64,000 nucleotides of DNA, from the NCBI GenBank assembly GCA_002245135.1, contig NGBS01000890.1, positions 1 through 64,000 on the forward strand. Reading direction: 5' to 3'. Position 1 is the first letter of the stretch; each line of letters opens with the position of its first letter. The notes under the pieces were generated by a model. It was not told the origin of the DNA. It saw nothing but the letters and a program-made list of their open reading frames with translations, and made no database searches. A program made the translations under genes and the position numbers. This DNA comes from Proteromonas lacertae. Taxonomy: Eukaryota; Sar; Bigyra; Opalinata; Proteromonadidae. Positions 37,001 to 48,334 of this stretch are shown piece by piece.

Positions 37001-37269
37001 ATAGCCATTTGATTCAGCAATTGGAACTCCAGAAATATATCCAGTGTTTGGGTCAAGTAATAAACCTTTTGGTAATTTCTTATCAACAACATATGAACCA
37101 TCTTTTACATCAATTGGTTTATTTACTGGAGCTTCTTCTCCAACTCTCAAATATGGACTACTACCTTCATACTTGAAACTACCAACACACAATGAAGGCA
37201 TAACATATAGTACTATTCATTTATAACAATATTAGTTATACAGATAACACACAACACTGTAAATTTCAT
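31033..37269 (-). CDS. Giant type I membrane protein with PA14 and putative Ig-like repeats
   Basis: The product is about 2,000 residues with a signal peptide (MKFTVLCVILLYVMPS, restored by a 29-nt first intron) and a C-terminal membrane helix (MVGALIGIIIGCIIVGGVLFLGG) with a short basic tail. Externally there are cadherin/He_PIG-like modules (P.GL..D..TG.ISG.P patterns, for example LPKGLLLDPNTGYISGVP). Two PA14-type beta domains follow (GFIDIETTGEYTFYMQTGNE and the WEGYLHAQ..INTFKINAEGGYWIYID region), then further Ig-like modules and a Cys-containing region before the helix. Five exons join in frame over 6.2 kb without a break. The architecture suggests a surface adhesin or carbohydrate-binding protein; ligand unknown. 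Confidence 0.82.
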
Positions 37270-37491
37270 CTTTAATATTTAACCAATAATATTAATCATG
37301 AAACACAGATGCAATATCTGATTCAATCGCATACTCTATCAAGCTGACCTACAAATCTTTTCTTTTAATTCAGATTTAAATCAATTTAGTCTTTACTAAC
37401 ATATTTGGATATATAGAAGATAAGATTAAAAAAGAATGAAAAAGTATCTTATATCAATATTTCTAATATATCATAGGTCAATTGTTTGAAA

Positions 37492-38445
37492 TTAAATATC
37501 TGAACAGTATTCATTAACTAAATCTTCATATCCAAGTTTAATTAACAGCCTTTCAAATTCTTGTTTCTTTTCTCTTTCTTCTTCAATCATGTTATATTCA
37601 AAAACAATAGCAAACAACTAATAGTCTATAATAAATAATAATCATATGTGTATAACTAAATATATAAAAAACTACACGATGTTTATAATATTTCCAACGA
37701 AGAATTCATCAATACTTTTACAATCATTTTCTTTTAAGAAATCACACTATACTGTACATAGAATATTATATACTCTACTAGATGAAACATGATTTCTGCA
37801 ACAATTATCATATGTTTCTGAATAATTTGTATGTAAAGATATATCTTCTGCTATTTTACCTTCACTTTCTACATTTTTCTAGTAAAACGATATATCCAAT
37901 CTATATAATAATAAATATACATAAAAATATAATATACTAAAGCAAATACACTACCGAAATACCAAATAATTATCATTGAAAATGTAATAAATATAACATA
38001 GTCAAAATGAATCACATTTATTAGAATAAGTGTTATTCCCACAACATATAGTCATTATTAATAATTTTAAAGATATGAAGAAGCATATTGCAGTAATTAC
38101 AAATAGAAATATTGTTGGTAATAAGGCAAAGATGTAATTCCTATATGTTAATACTTGTAAAGAAAATGACTCTCTACAATAAACACATATAATTGTTAAT
38201 AATATCACATAAACTATTTGTATTAGAGGATAAACTCCTAACTCTATTTGGAATTATACTAAAACCAATTCAATAAATACCATTATTTCATAACAATGCC
38301 CATTGACGAGGATTTACCAAATGTTATTATCGAAAACATCAGTAAAAGCAAACATAATACCTATTCTTTATTATATCCTTGACTATACCACATTAATAGC
38401 AATAATAGTATACTGACCAATATTTCTAGGATAATGACTGTAACT
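37492..38445 (-). pseudogene. Tetraspanin-like membrane protein locus, probably decayed
   Basis: Pieces of a tetraspanin-like protein can be read in order on the minus strand. They are a first membrane helix (TVIILEILVSILLLLLMW), two more (PLIQIVYVILLTIICVYC; FALLPTIFLFVITAICFFIS), a long hydrophobic stretch (MIIIWYFGSVFALVYYIF), an external loop with the paired Cys YDNCCRN, and a last helix ending FAIVFEYNMIEEEREKK, the usual tetraspanin tail form. However, a frame break lies near 38005, an in-frame TAG interrupts the external loop, and the first exons do not join cleanly. The locus could instead have introns that I cannot resolve. Confidence 0.45.
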
Positions 38446-38648
38446 CACACTTATTTCACTTATATTGTTTTTTTAAATTTAGTTGTTTTTGAATAAATAG
38501 GTTATTAAGTCTTTTATAGCCTCATCAAAATGTAACGAATATAAATTCAATTAAATTTTAAATTCCAAAATTTCAACAACAAACATGTTTATATATAAAA
38601 TAACATTATTATTATTATTATTATTAACTAAACAAAATAGATTAAATA

Positions 38649-39854
38649 TTACGATCTCAAATACTGCAGTTGTTCCATATTTGGAACAAAAAAATAAGAG
38701 CCAGTCATTGCTTCAGTATAACTCAAAAATGAATCTTTTACATCATCTTCATAACCATGAACTCGTTTCATTAAAGTCTCAAAACCACTAATTCCAGTAC
38801 TATAACCAGTAAACCATAAACCTCGGAAATCATCACCTTCTTTTCCATAAGGTAAACTCTGTTCGACATATTTTATATTTTCACTATCTTTATACCAACG
38901 ACTGTAATGACTATTATTGATTATTGGTTGAATTGGAGTTGTAGTATTCTTCTTTAAACCCATTATTTCTTCTTGTTTCTTTATATCTAAATTATTCCAT
39001 TTTTCTAAATCATGTAAAAATCTTTGAACTACTGCATAAGAAGTTCCATCACTGTTTATACTTAATTCTTTTCGTTTGGACATTTCTACAGGAGTATTTA
39101 TATGTGTATTAAAACCAGTTAAATCTTTACCATTACCAATTAAATATCCAAATTGTTCATCAGTACATCTAAATATTTGTATTGCAAATTTGTTTAAAAT
39201 TTCTTGAGTTGCTAGTTGTACACTTACCTCTGTATTTCCATGTAGATGAATATAAATATCATATTGAAACTTTTTGGGTAAACCATATCCATGAAATACT
39301 AATAATTCAGCTCCTGTACCTTGTAAATTTTCATTATGACGTTTTAAATATCTCCAACATCTTTTACCAAATGAAATTGTTCCAAAGACTTTGAAAGGAA
39401 GCAAAATAGAGTGAAAATTGTGTATGAAATCTACTAATTGTGGTTTTGTAATTTCAGTTAGTTCGAAATAATTCATTTTAAATATACCAAAATAAGAGTA
39501 TTTTGAAAATGCAGGTAATATTCCTGGTTGAGGTCCAGAAGTAGGAACTTTATCAGGATATTGCATGGTAGGATAATCTATTGGTGGATCTAACTGTTCT
39601 CTACCATGAACTACTCTTGGCTTTATTTTTAAACCACCATTAGCGTTTAAGGGAATTCCGTTCTGTACACCTTTGCCATTATCTAGATTACCTCTAAGAT
39701 TCTTTTCTGCTAAATCTTCTAGCGCATCTGGATCTTGATTACCAAAACTATCTGAATTAGCAACTTTCGATGTGAGTAAATTTCCATTTATGATAGCTAT
39801 CACTGCCAGCATCATAAAAGCAGCTAGAAAACAACACATTCTACAAGTTCTCAT
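38649..39854 (-). CDS. Secreted or membrane-anchored DyP-type peroxidase-like protein
   Basis: This intronless 401-residue protein has a hydrophobic N-terminal segment (CFLAAFMMLAVIAII) and then a dye-decolorizing peroxidase fold of the YfeX class. Evidence is the C-terminal half: VVQRFLHDLEKWNNL, SHYSRW (containing the proximal haem His of the family), QSLPYGKEGDDFRGLWFTGY and a final TGSYFFVPNMEQL. At the position of the catalytic GxxDG motif (normally TGFIDGTENP) the sequence reads TGFNTHINTP, so the acid-base Asp is missing. The protein may bind haem without normal peroxidase activity. A linker of about 80 residues between the anchor and the domain is disordered. Confidence 0.8.
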   Translation of the reverse strand: MRTCRMCCFLAAFMMLAVIAIINGNLLTSKVANSDSFGNQDPDALEDLAEKNLRGNLDNGKGVQNGIPLNANGGLKIKPRVVHGREQLDPPIDYPTMQYPDKVPTSGPQPGILPAFSKYSYFGIFKMNYFELTEITKPQLVDFIHNFHSILLPFKVFGTISFGKRCWRYLKRHNENLQGTGAELLVFHGYGLPKKFQYDIYIHLHGNTEVSVQLATQEILNKFAIQIFRCTDEQFGYLIGNGKDLTGFNTHINTPVEMSKRKELSINSDGTSYAVVQRFLHDLEKWNNLDIKKQEEIMGLKKNTTTPIQPIINNSHYSRWYKDSENIKYVEQSLPYGKEGDDFRGLWFTGYSTGISGFETLMKRVHGYEDDVKDSFLSYTEAMTGSYFFVPNMEQLQYLRS

Positions 39855-40047
39855 GGTTTATTTTCGAAATTACTGAAATAAAATATGTTTGGCTTGATAC
39901 TTTTTTTTTATTTTTGTGAATTATTACTGTCTCTATGGAATATTTTAATATTGAAAATATTTTATACTTGTATTCCAAACCCAAATAAACAATTATAACA
40001 AAACAATAAGAGATGATGTCATAATAACAATGATTTTAGGTTGGAAT

Positions 40048-41183
40048 TTAACAATATCCCTTAACACCAAATGGCATCTTTTCACCCTTAAGAGCAGCAA
40101 TCACATTTTGAGCAGTCATATAAGACATTCCACTTCTAGTCTTAACAGAAGCAGAAGCAATATGTGGTAAAATCACACAATTATCTAATTCCAAGAATTT
40201 GCTTGTTGGAGGTAATGGTTCTGGAACAGTAACATCTAAACCAGCTCCACCAATTTCATGATTCTTTAAAGCATTGTATAAAGCATCATGATCAACTACT
40301 GGACCTCTGGCTGTGTTAACAATAATAGCAGTCTTCTTCATCTTCTTTAATGAATCTTTGTTAATTAGATTCTTTGTAGTATCAGTTAAAGCACAATGTA
40401 ATGAGATAAAGTCGCTCTCTTTTAATACAGTGTCCATTGATACTTGTCTAGCATTCTTCAACTCCTTTACACCTGGATTTGGATGATCATCAGCATATAA
40501 TATTTCACAGTTGAATCCAGACATCATCTTAGCGAATTCTAAACCAATATTACCCATACCAATTACACCTACCTTTGAACCAGCTACATCCATACCGCAG
40601 TATTGTAATGGAACCCATGTTCCCCATTTACCTTCTCTGACATCTCTGTTGGCTGGGAATATACCTCTCATGACGGATAATAATAAAGTAACTGCTAATT
40701 CAGCAGTAGTTTTACTTAATACATGAGGAGTATGTCCTACAACGATATTGTGATCTTTACAAGCTTGTAAATCAATGTGATCGAAACCAACAGTCATGGT
40801 GGCTACTACTTTTAATTGTGGACCTGCAGCTTCTATTACAGCTCTGTCAATCTTATCTGGAATCATACAGTATAAAGCATCCATTCCTTTGATTTGTTTT
40901 ACAATTTCTATATAACAGGATGAATTAATGAATGTATATACCATCATGTGGCATTGAAGGAACGAGCTTTTTCCATTGATATAATTTCAAATCTTTCTGT
41001 TGCTGTAATAATTCTAAACCTTCTTTTGGAATTTCACGTGTGATTAATACCTAGATATTATAAAACACGAACTATCTATACTTTCTTCATTGTTGACATA
41101 CATCTAGCATAGCATGCTGAACTCTTGACAGATCTTCTAGAAAATAATAATAATATTTGAAAATACGATAATAATCTTTGCAT
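40048..41183 (-). CDS. GRHPR: Glyoxylate/hydroxypyruvate reductase (D-2-hydroxyacid dehydrogenase family)
   Basis: It reduces glyoxylate to glycolate and hydroxypyruvate to D-glycerate with NAD(P)H. Exons join through introns near 41049-41079 and 40912-40945. Motifs: LITREIPKEGLELL at the N-terminus, ATMTVGFDHIDLQACK, Rossmann motif VGVIGMGNIGLEFAK, NTARGPVVDHDAL with the catalytic Arg, the family-typical LDVTVPEPLPP, and the catalytic His in CVILPHIASAS. The VTVPEPLPP and HIxSAS forms match GRHPR rather than formate or lactate dehydrogenases. The N-terminus MQRLLSYFQILLLFSRRS is basic and hydrophobic, consistent with a mitochondrial presequence. An internal start (MSTMKK) could yield a cytosolic form. 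It is divergent with alanine aminotransferase, 123 bp apart. Confidence 0.9.
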
Positions 41184-41306
41184 TTTTGTTCTTAATATCT
41201 TTTCTTTAAATTTATATCTGTTGGTTTTCGGGTAACTGAAAAGTTTCTCTAGTTCCACGATCTTTTTTTCTTAAAACACCAATAATTTTCTATTCAAAAT
41301 TTTGAC

Positions 41307-42851
41307 ATGCAGAGATTAATTTCAAGAGCTACTCGTGTACCATATCAACAAACAAGATGTATACATTCATATGCTCTATTTTCTTAGCATTCTCTCACGT
41401 TATCAATTTGAGCACTATGAACCAAAAGGTATAAAATAATATAATCACATGTTTATAGGTTCTCAATGCCCAATTTGCAGTTAGAGGTGCTGTTGTAAAC
41501 AAAGCTATGGAATATGAACAGGAAATGGCAAGAGGAAAGAAATTCCCATTCCCAAAACTTACTTATTGCAATATTGGTAATCCTCATGCTTTAAAGCAAC
41601 CACCACTTACCTTCTTAAGACAAATCGAAGCAATTGTCAACTACCCTGAATTATTAAACCACCCAGAGGTATTCCCAGCTGATGTCATTGCTAGAGGTAA
41701 AAAATACGTAGAAAATATTCCAGGAGGTGTTGGTGCTTATGCTCATGCCAAAGGTGTTGAATTAGTAAGAAAAGAAGTAGCCCAATTCATCAAGAACCGT
41801 GATGGTTATGATGCCAATATTGAAAACATCTTCTTAACTGATGGTGCATCTGCTGGTGTTCAAACAATGATTAGATGTATTATAGAGAATAAGAAAGATG
41901 GTATGATGTTACCAATCCCACAATATCCATTATATAGTGCAACTATTGACATGTGTGGTGGTACTAGAATTGGATATTTCATTGATGAAAAACAAGGTTG
42001 GGCTTTGAATGTCTCTGAATTAAGTCAAAAATTAAAGAAAGCTAGAAATGAAGGAATTCATGTGCAAAGCTTTAGCTGTTATTAACCCAGGTAATCCAAC
42101 TGGTATTACATTACCATTAGAAAATATGAAAGATATCATTCGATTCTGCAATGATGAAAAAGTTATCTTATTCGCTGATGAAGTATATCAAAACAACTTA
42201 TGGGATAAGAGCAGACCATGGTATAGTTTCAAGAAAGTATCATTAGATATGGGAAAAGAAGCTAAAGACTTTGAAGTTGTCTCTTTCCAATCAACTTCTA
42301 AAGGTTCAATGGGTGAATGTGGAAGAAGAGGAGGATACTTTGAAATGCAAAACTTTGATCCACAATTTGTTGATCAAGTTTATAAATATCAATCAATCTG
42401 CTTATGTTCTAATGTAGATGGTCAAGTTGCCACTGGTGTCTTAGTAAATCCACCAAAACCAGGCGAACCATCTTACGATTTATGGAAGAAAGAGAATGAT
42501 GAGATTTTAGCTAGTTTATCAAGAAGATCTGCAAAATTAGAAAAGAATTTGAATGAATTAGAAGGTATTAAATGTCAACATTTACATGGTGCTTTATATG
42601 CTTATCCAAAGATTGAACTACCAAAGAAATGGGTTGAACATGCTAAACAAATGAAAGAACAAGCTGATAACTTGTATTGTTTAGAAATGTTGAAGAACAC
42701 AGGTTTAGTTGCTGTTCCAGGTAGTGGTTTTGATCAAGAAGATGGTACATGGCATTTCAGATTAACTATTTTACCACCAGAGAAAGAATTAGATGATGTT
42801 ATTGCCAGAGTTAAGAAATTCCATAAGGAATTCATGAAACAATGGAAGTAA
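41307..42851 (+). CDS. Alanine aminotransferase, probably mitochondrial
   Basis: This PLP enzyme interconverts alanine + 2-oxoglutarate and pyruvate + glutamate; relatives also use glyoxylate. Motifs: LTYCNIGNPHALKQPP, FLTDGASAGVQ, LPIPQYPLYSATI, VINPGNPTG, ADEVYQNN and the PLP-lysine region STSKGSMGECGRRGGYFE, to the C-terminus FHKEFMKQWK. Two forward reads overlap because of a frame break at about 42062-42066: one extra C after codon GTG breaks GIHV-KALAVINPGNPTG. The break is not in a homopolymer. The 5' end is uncertain. MQRLISRATRVPYQQTR from 41307 looks like a mitochondrial presequence and needs a ~51-nt intron (GTGTAC...TTAG) to join NLSTMNQK, while an in-frame ATG near 41356 is an alternative. 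One clear intron is at about 41429-41458. Confidence 0.88.
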
Positions 42852-43055
42852 AAAGAGAGTGAGAAAATATTTGGTGATTTTGATTTGAAAAAGATGTTTT
42901 TTTAATAGATACTTATATATATTATATATACAAAACATCTTTTTTTGATTTTATCACCTATTAATTGTAAATGATTATTAGAAATATATTATTTTTGCTT
43001 ATTTTTAGGGGAGAGTATTTATATATACACAAATAGAAAGTGAAATAAGTCATTT

Positions 43056-44107
43056 TTATTCAGGAATATCTAATCCTTTAAACCATTTATCTTTATTCAC
43101 TTGCCATTTCTTATCTTTAGCAATTTTATTCCATCCCATTGATATGAAGTACACTATAATAATAGTAACAGGTGCTAATATAAAGTCACCAATCAAATTA
43201 TTCCTCTGAGTCATGCCAATCACTATTCTGATCAACATATTACATCCAAAATCACCACAGGAGATATGATATTCACCTCTCTTTACTCCATTAATTATAC
43301 AATCAGCACAAAACTCAGGAGTGTATAATTCTTCACCTTTTTCTATTTCTTTACATTCATCAGGTTTAGATTGTTGCTCATGTTCGAATCCTGGAGTTTT
43401 CATACCTGGTGGGTAAGCACAGTGGAATTTGATGTTATATCCATACAATTCGTTTCTCAATACATCTACTAATCCTCTTACAGCGAATTTAGATGGACAA
43501 TAATGAGCATAACCTATAAAGCCACATATTGCCAATTGAGAAGTAATTGACAAAACTTCTTGATTTGGGCGGTTTCTTTTCATCATTCTGGGGATAACTG
43601 CACGGAATACATTCAATGTACCCCAGTAGTTAATTTCCATTACTCTTCTAGCTTCTTCCATTGTTGTTTCAAAGGCATATTTTGGAATTGAAGTACCATG
43701 ACATGTGATTAAGAAATCCACTGGTCCAAAGACTTCTTCAGCTTTATCAACCGCTGTACGAATTTCTTTCTCACTTGTTACATCAGCTGTGAAATATTGG
43801 ACTTTTATATTGTTTGTACCAGCTTTAACTGCATAATCTTCAATTTCTTTCTTGGCTTCTATCACAGACATTTTCTCTTCTAGCTACAATAGGTTATAAA
43901 ACCACCTTCTTTGCATATTCTTTGAGCTAAACACTTACCAAGACCTTGTGATCCTCCTGTAATGAAAATATGTCTATCTCTGAAACTGTATGTCTTGGTT
44001 CTATAAAACATTTGAATTTGAAAGACTAATTGTTGAAGAGCTAACAAAACAATAACTACAATAATGATAAAAACAATAACATTGGCAACACCCTCGAAAA
44101 ACCACAT
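43056..44107 (-). CDS. KDSR: 3-ketodihydrosphingosine reductase (KDSR/TSC10)
   Basis: This ER membrane short-chain dehydrogenase carries out the second step of sphingolipid synthesis, reducing 3-ketosphinganine with NADPH. It has an N-terminal helix (VIVFIIIVVIVLLALQQL), the cofactor motif FITGGSQGLG, a strand ending DFLITCHGTS, catalytic Ser and YxxxK in SITSQ...GYAHYCPSKFAVRGL, the KDSR-typical CAYPPGMKTPGF, and a C-terminal hydrophobic region (GDFILAPVTIIIVYFISMGW). The frame breaks near 43880-43890, between FITGG...GGFIT and EKMSVIEAKKEIE, where two single-base shifts would restore GGFITIVAR-EKM. No intron boundary explains it. Protein length about 350 residues. Confidence 0.87.
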
Positions 44108-44204
44108 TATGCCTTTTAAATTTAAAAAATAATTTCTTAATGAAAATTTATCCGAAAAAAATCACCCAAAATATTTAAATTGTTTTTTTCTATTGATAAA
44201 TACA

Positions 44205-45103
44205 ATGTATGTCAATGGAGGTATGGTTGCGCAGTATTTAAAAACTGCTGCTTTTCAAGTATGAATTTTGTTTAATATATAATCACAGGTATCAAAAAGT
44301 TATGAAATCAAGACATCAGAGAAACAAAAGAAAGAAAATCCATTATCATTTTTATGAAGTGTTAGGAAAACTGCAGTTATTTTGTAGTTATTGTGGAGCC
44401 TTGTGTATAATAGCTAGTATAATATAACTAATCACTATTAAATATATAATCTAATTTTATTAATCTAGATACAACTGGATCAAAAGTGTATCAAAGAAAA
44501 ACAGATAAATCATTTGTTTTAGATGTATTATATCTTCATCTAATATTATTCATTATCTTATTCTAATAGGAACCAAGTTGTCTACAATCAATGTATTTAG
44601 AATCCGGTGATACAATCTATCTAAAAAGAGATAATGGAATTGAACAACAATATCGTCTTATATGTCCAGGATGTAAACTATTCTGTGCTTACAGACCAGT
44701 TCCAATAGATCAACCATCACGTTATATTTACCTGCTATATGATGGCTTTAGTGATACTCCAATAGGCATGAATAAACCGACAGATCAAGACATTAACATA
44801 CCAAATTCAATATATAAAGATGAATTTGGAAATGTATGTGTTAAAGTTGAATTAAATCCTGGTCAGATGAGATCTAAAGTGATAGAAATAAATGATGAGT
44901 TTGTGAAGTTTAATTTAGCTGTAATGCCTGGAAATGAAGGTAAAGTGAATATGACATTGTTAAATTATTGTTCAATTTTGCTATCGCTTCCAGGATCTTC
45001 TATAAGTTTAGATTTAGATGATAATAATAGAATAATACTACAAATCAGTGATAAAGGAATTGAAGATGTATTTAATTGTTTCAATAAAGAATTAAAGCAA
45101 TAG
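44205..45103 (+). CDS. STEEP1 (CXorf56)-like protein fused to a DUF167/YggU domain
   Basis: The N-terminal part resembles STEEP1, an ER-exit and trafficking factor: VSKSYEIKTSE, a Cys pair in FCSYCGALC, then SGDTIYLKRDNGIEQQYRLICPGCKLFCAYRP, corresponding to the family's Y(L/K)R..GIE.QYR..C..C motif. The C-terminal ~75 residues (VKVELNPGQMRSKVIEI..., VMPGNEGKVNMTLL, LLSLPGSSISL) match the DUF167/YggU fold (P.A...V..GK.N..L...L..P). Three introns fit, the last two near 44418-44468 and 44532-44570. A frame break near 44350 falls in a run of five T residues. I recall similar fusions in some plant proteins; function of the C-terminal domain is unknown. Confidence 0.72.
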
Positions 45104-45216
45104 ATGTTATTTTATAAATATTTTTGTTGATATTGATGAATATTTCATTCCATTTTTCATATATAAAAATATAGTCGTTTCATTTCATTGTTCTAATTTC
45201 GAATAATCCAATTTTC

Positions 45217-47788
45217 ATGACAACTACAAATAATATTGTTGCAGTAGACATGGGAAGTAAGAGTATTAAAGCTGCTCATTTGACTTGTGTTAATAATGTT
45301 ACGAAAAGTGAGACTTTGATGATTGATGATGGATTGAGAAGTATTGAGTATTAATTAATGAAATATTATGTAAAAATAGATCATTAATGACATGGAAGAA
45401 TGATTGTGAAAGAGTTTTTGGTAGTTTAGCAAGAAATTACGTATATTAATATGTTTAATCATTCATATAGTTGCCAAGATATGTTAATTCATCCATAAAT
45501 ACAGTAAATGACTTAATTTGTAAAAAATATGATGAAAACTTATCAAAACTGCATTATCCATTTAAAGTGGTTAAAGTAGTTGACAATCACTTTGGCATTA
45601 ATGTATATTTATATAAATTATATAATACATCAACATAGTTTCAGTACAGAACCAATAATGACAAAGTAGAAAATCGTTCAATGAGTGTAGAAGAAGTGTT
45701 TTACTGTTATTTAGATCATTTGAAAAAGATAATCGAAAAGATAAATCTAACAACCAAACATGCAAGATATGTATTCAGTATACCAAGTTACTTTACAACT
45801 CAACAAATTGCTTTATTAAAAGAAGTAACAAAAAGTGTAGAATTTGATGTTTGTGATAAATATGGTTATGTGAATGATTATATGGGTTATTCAACTTTAT
45901 TTGGTTTACAATGTAATATACAGAATGATGATGATGATGAAAATGTAAAGAGAAATGTGATATTTGTGAATATGGGTGAAATAGGAACAAGTGTAACTTG
46001 TGTTTCCTATAAAAATGTATTTATAATTATTATAATTTATTGTTTTAATAGAAAGAATGTAGTATATTGAGTAATAGTTGTGATGGAAATATTGGTGGAA
46101 GAAATATCAATAAATGGTTAATAGATGATATAAAAGATGAATTGAAAAGTAATGGAATAGAAATAATGAATGATGATGCTAAAACTGAATATAAGTTATT
46201 AACAATAATTGAAGATATGAAAAAGAAATTATCTGTAGAAAAAACAAATGAAGTCAATATTAATCTAGAGGAAGTATTGTTGAATAATAATAATAATAAT
46301 AATTGTAACATGAGATATGATGTAGTAAAACTCAGCATATTACTAGAAAAACAGTAAAGTATTTGATAGAATCAAAAGTTTAATAAACAACTGTATAAAT
46401 GAAAGTAAATGGAGTGAAGATGATATTAACAATATTGAAATATGTATACTTGGTGGTTCAATGAGAATAAAATATATAAAAGAAAAACTGATTGAATTTT
46501 TAAAGAATATAACCACCAACAAAGTGAGTGATTTAACAACAACATTGAATATGGATGAATGTATAAGTGAAGGAATTAGTTATTATACTTCAATAATGGA
46601 ACATACAAAGAAATGTCATAAGCCAAAATGCACTAACAAATTACACTATTATATTGAAGATTTAAGTTCGTTTAAACATATGGATGATAGTAATGATGGA
46701 ATAATCAAAAATGATATAGAAAAAATAATGATAAATGTAATGAAATATGATGAAAGAGATGTTATAGAAAATGAAAAGAGTTTAAAGAAACATTTAATCG
46801 AAGAAACTCAATATAATGCTATTCATTTATTAGAAGAAAAGAAATTATATAAATGTGAATATAAAGATTATATTAATAATATAAAACAATATTTTGGTTA
46901 TATTTTAACCTGGATGGAGAATAATAATCTAAATGAAATAGATTATAATGAATTGAAGAATATAAGTGATGATGAAGTAATCCATTATAAAATATTGAAA
47001 GGTATATATGATAATAAGATGAAAAGAATTCAATTAAATCTGTATTATATAACCAACTCAATGTTTGATAGAGATATTAGTATGATAATAATGAATGAAA
47101 TAAAACGAAGTGATATTCGAAATTTCAAATCTAAAACTGTATATATATATAATATTATATATATTGTATAAATAGTTTATTGAGAATATAAAACGTAATT
47201 ATAAAGAACAGATCAACAGTAGATTAAACTATAAAATACATGAATTAGTTGGAATATCTGAAGTAGCTTATAATTCAATATATGGAATATTAATGAATAA
47301 TTTAGATAAACTGATAGATGAATTTATACCTGAACATATAAAACTACCAACCTTATTCTCTGATAAATTATATTATACCTCTTTAACTTGTCGAAATTAC
47401 CATTATGACAATCTAAAAGACTTTGTTATTAGTTATAGATTGATATTAGTATATATATTTGTTATTTTTTATTATTCAATAGAGATTAAATGATTTTACT
47501 AATCCATCATTAAATGATTATTTAAAAATTTTGAATGAAATAACAGGTGAAAATATAATGAATAAGGAAAATTTATCACATTATTCTTTACCTAATAAGT
47601 ATTCAAAGAGTTTATTGAAAGAGTATTTAAGAGATTTAAAAAGTGATATTCCCAACAAGAAGAGTTTGTATGAAAGATGTATGATATGTTTAATGAATTT
47701 TTTGAGATTATTTGGATTTGCATTTAACAATCAATTTCATCAACCAAATCCAGAAAAACAAGAATTGTTATTACATGAAGATGAATAA
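45217..47788 (+). CDS. Divergent Hsp70/Hsp110-like protein
   Basis: The N-terminus NNIVAVDMGSKSIKAAHL corresponds to the nucleotide-binding phosphate loop of Hsp70 (normally DLGTT). Later motifs are ARYVFSIPSYFTTQQIALL, SNSCDGNIGGRNINKWL (normally D..LGG.DFD), CILGGSMRIKYIKEKL (normally GGSSRIP) and ISEGISYY. The C-terminal half is an Asn/Lys-rich helical region of Hsp110 type. At least five GT-AG introns fit. Two frame breaks occur close together near 46335 and 46370, around ITRKTVKYLIES. Poor conservation of the ATPase motifs (GSKS for GTT) suggests a nucleotide-exchange or degenerate member. Whether the breaks are errors or decay cannot be told here. Confidence 0.72.
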
Positions 47789-47790
47789 AA

Positions 47791-47976
47791 TTAAAAAATT
47801 ATACATGCTATATACATAAATTTTTTATTGGGATGTTTTTCTTTCATTCTTCTTTTAAAATCTTCATAATTTGATAGATTGTTGTTAAATATATATAATA
47901 TTTCCAATTCTTTACATTTGGGTAGATTATTTATCAACATTCTATGAGCATTTAACCTCATTATTATGCAATTCAT
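47791..47976 (-). pseudogene. Orphan C-terminal fragment of a kinase-LRR family gene
   Basis: The 60-residue frame NLPKCKELEILYIFNNNLSNYEDFKRRMKEKHPNKK matches the very C-terminus of kinase-LRR copy 1 (NLHKCKELQKLNIFRNKISNYEEFKTKIKDNHPNKK). No upstream repeats or kinase domain are attached. It lies convergent to the Hsp70-like gene and about 2.7 kb from kinase-LRR copy 2, which lacks this C-terminal segment. It is probably a relic of a rearranged family member. Confidence 0.65.
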
Positions 47977-48334
47977 GGGTCACAATCAATAACATACTAA
48001 ATAACAAGAATGAATTGGAAATATGGTAGGTTTGTTAGTATTTTATTAACAATTAATGTATAATAATCAAAATATACATAATATACATGATTATATGTGG
48101 TAATATATCAATTTATGTAAAGAAATTCACTATATCATAGTGTATTAAACAATTACTTCAATTATAAACACTCTTTTGCAAAATAACGTAATATTCGAAA
48201 TTGATATTTTTGTTTGTTTTGCTTAATAATGAGATTTATGATTAATAAATAAATAGTCGTTTCAGTTAGCTGAGGCTTTATTAAATAGCAAAAACATACT
48301 TATTACATAAAAGATCTCATTTCTTGTTTTATGA
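47977..48334. other. Intergenic, no gene seen
   Basis: AT-rich spacer of about 360 nt upstream of the coiled-coil gene. No coding segment, RNA gene or inverted promoter repeat was recognised. Confidence 0.5.

Noticed and set aside
31503..37226. Several 60-70 residue frames on the + strand opposite the PA14 gene
   Set aside because: They mirror the conserved minus-strand coding sequence and have shadow-type composition (His, Leu, Tyr rich) with no independent signal.
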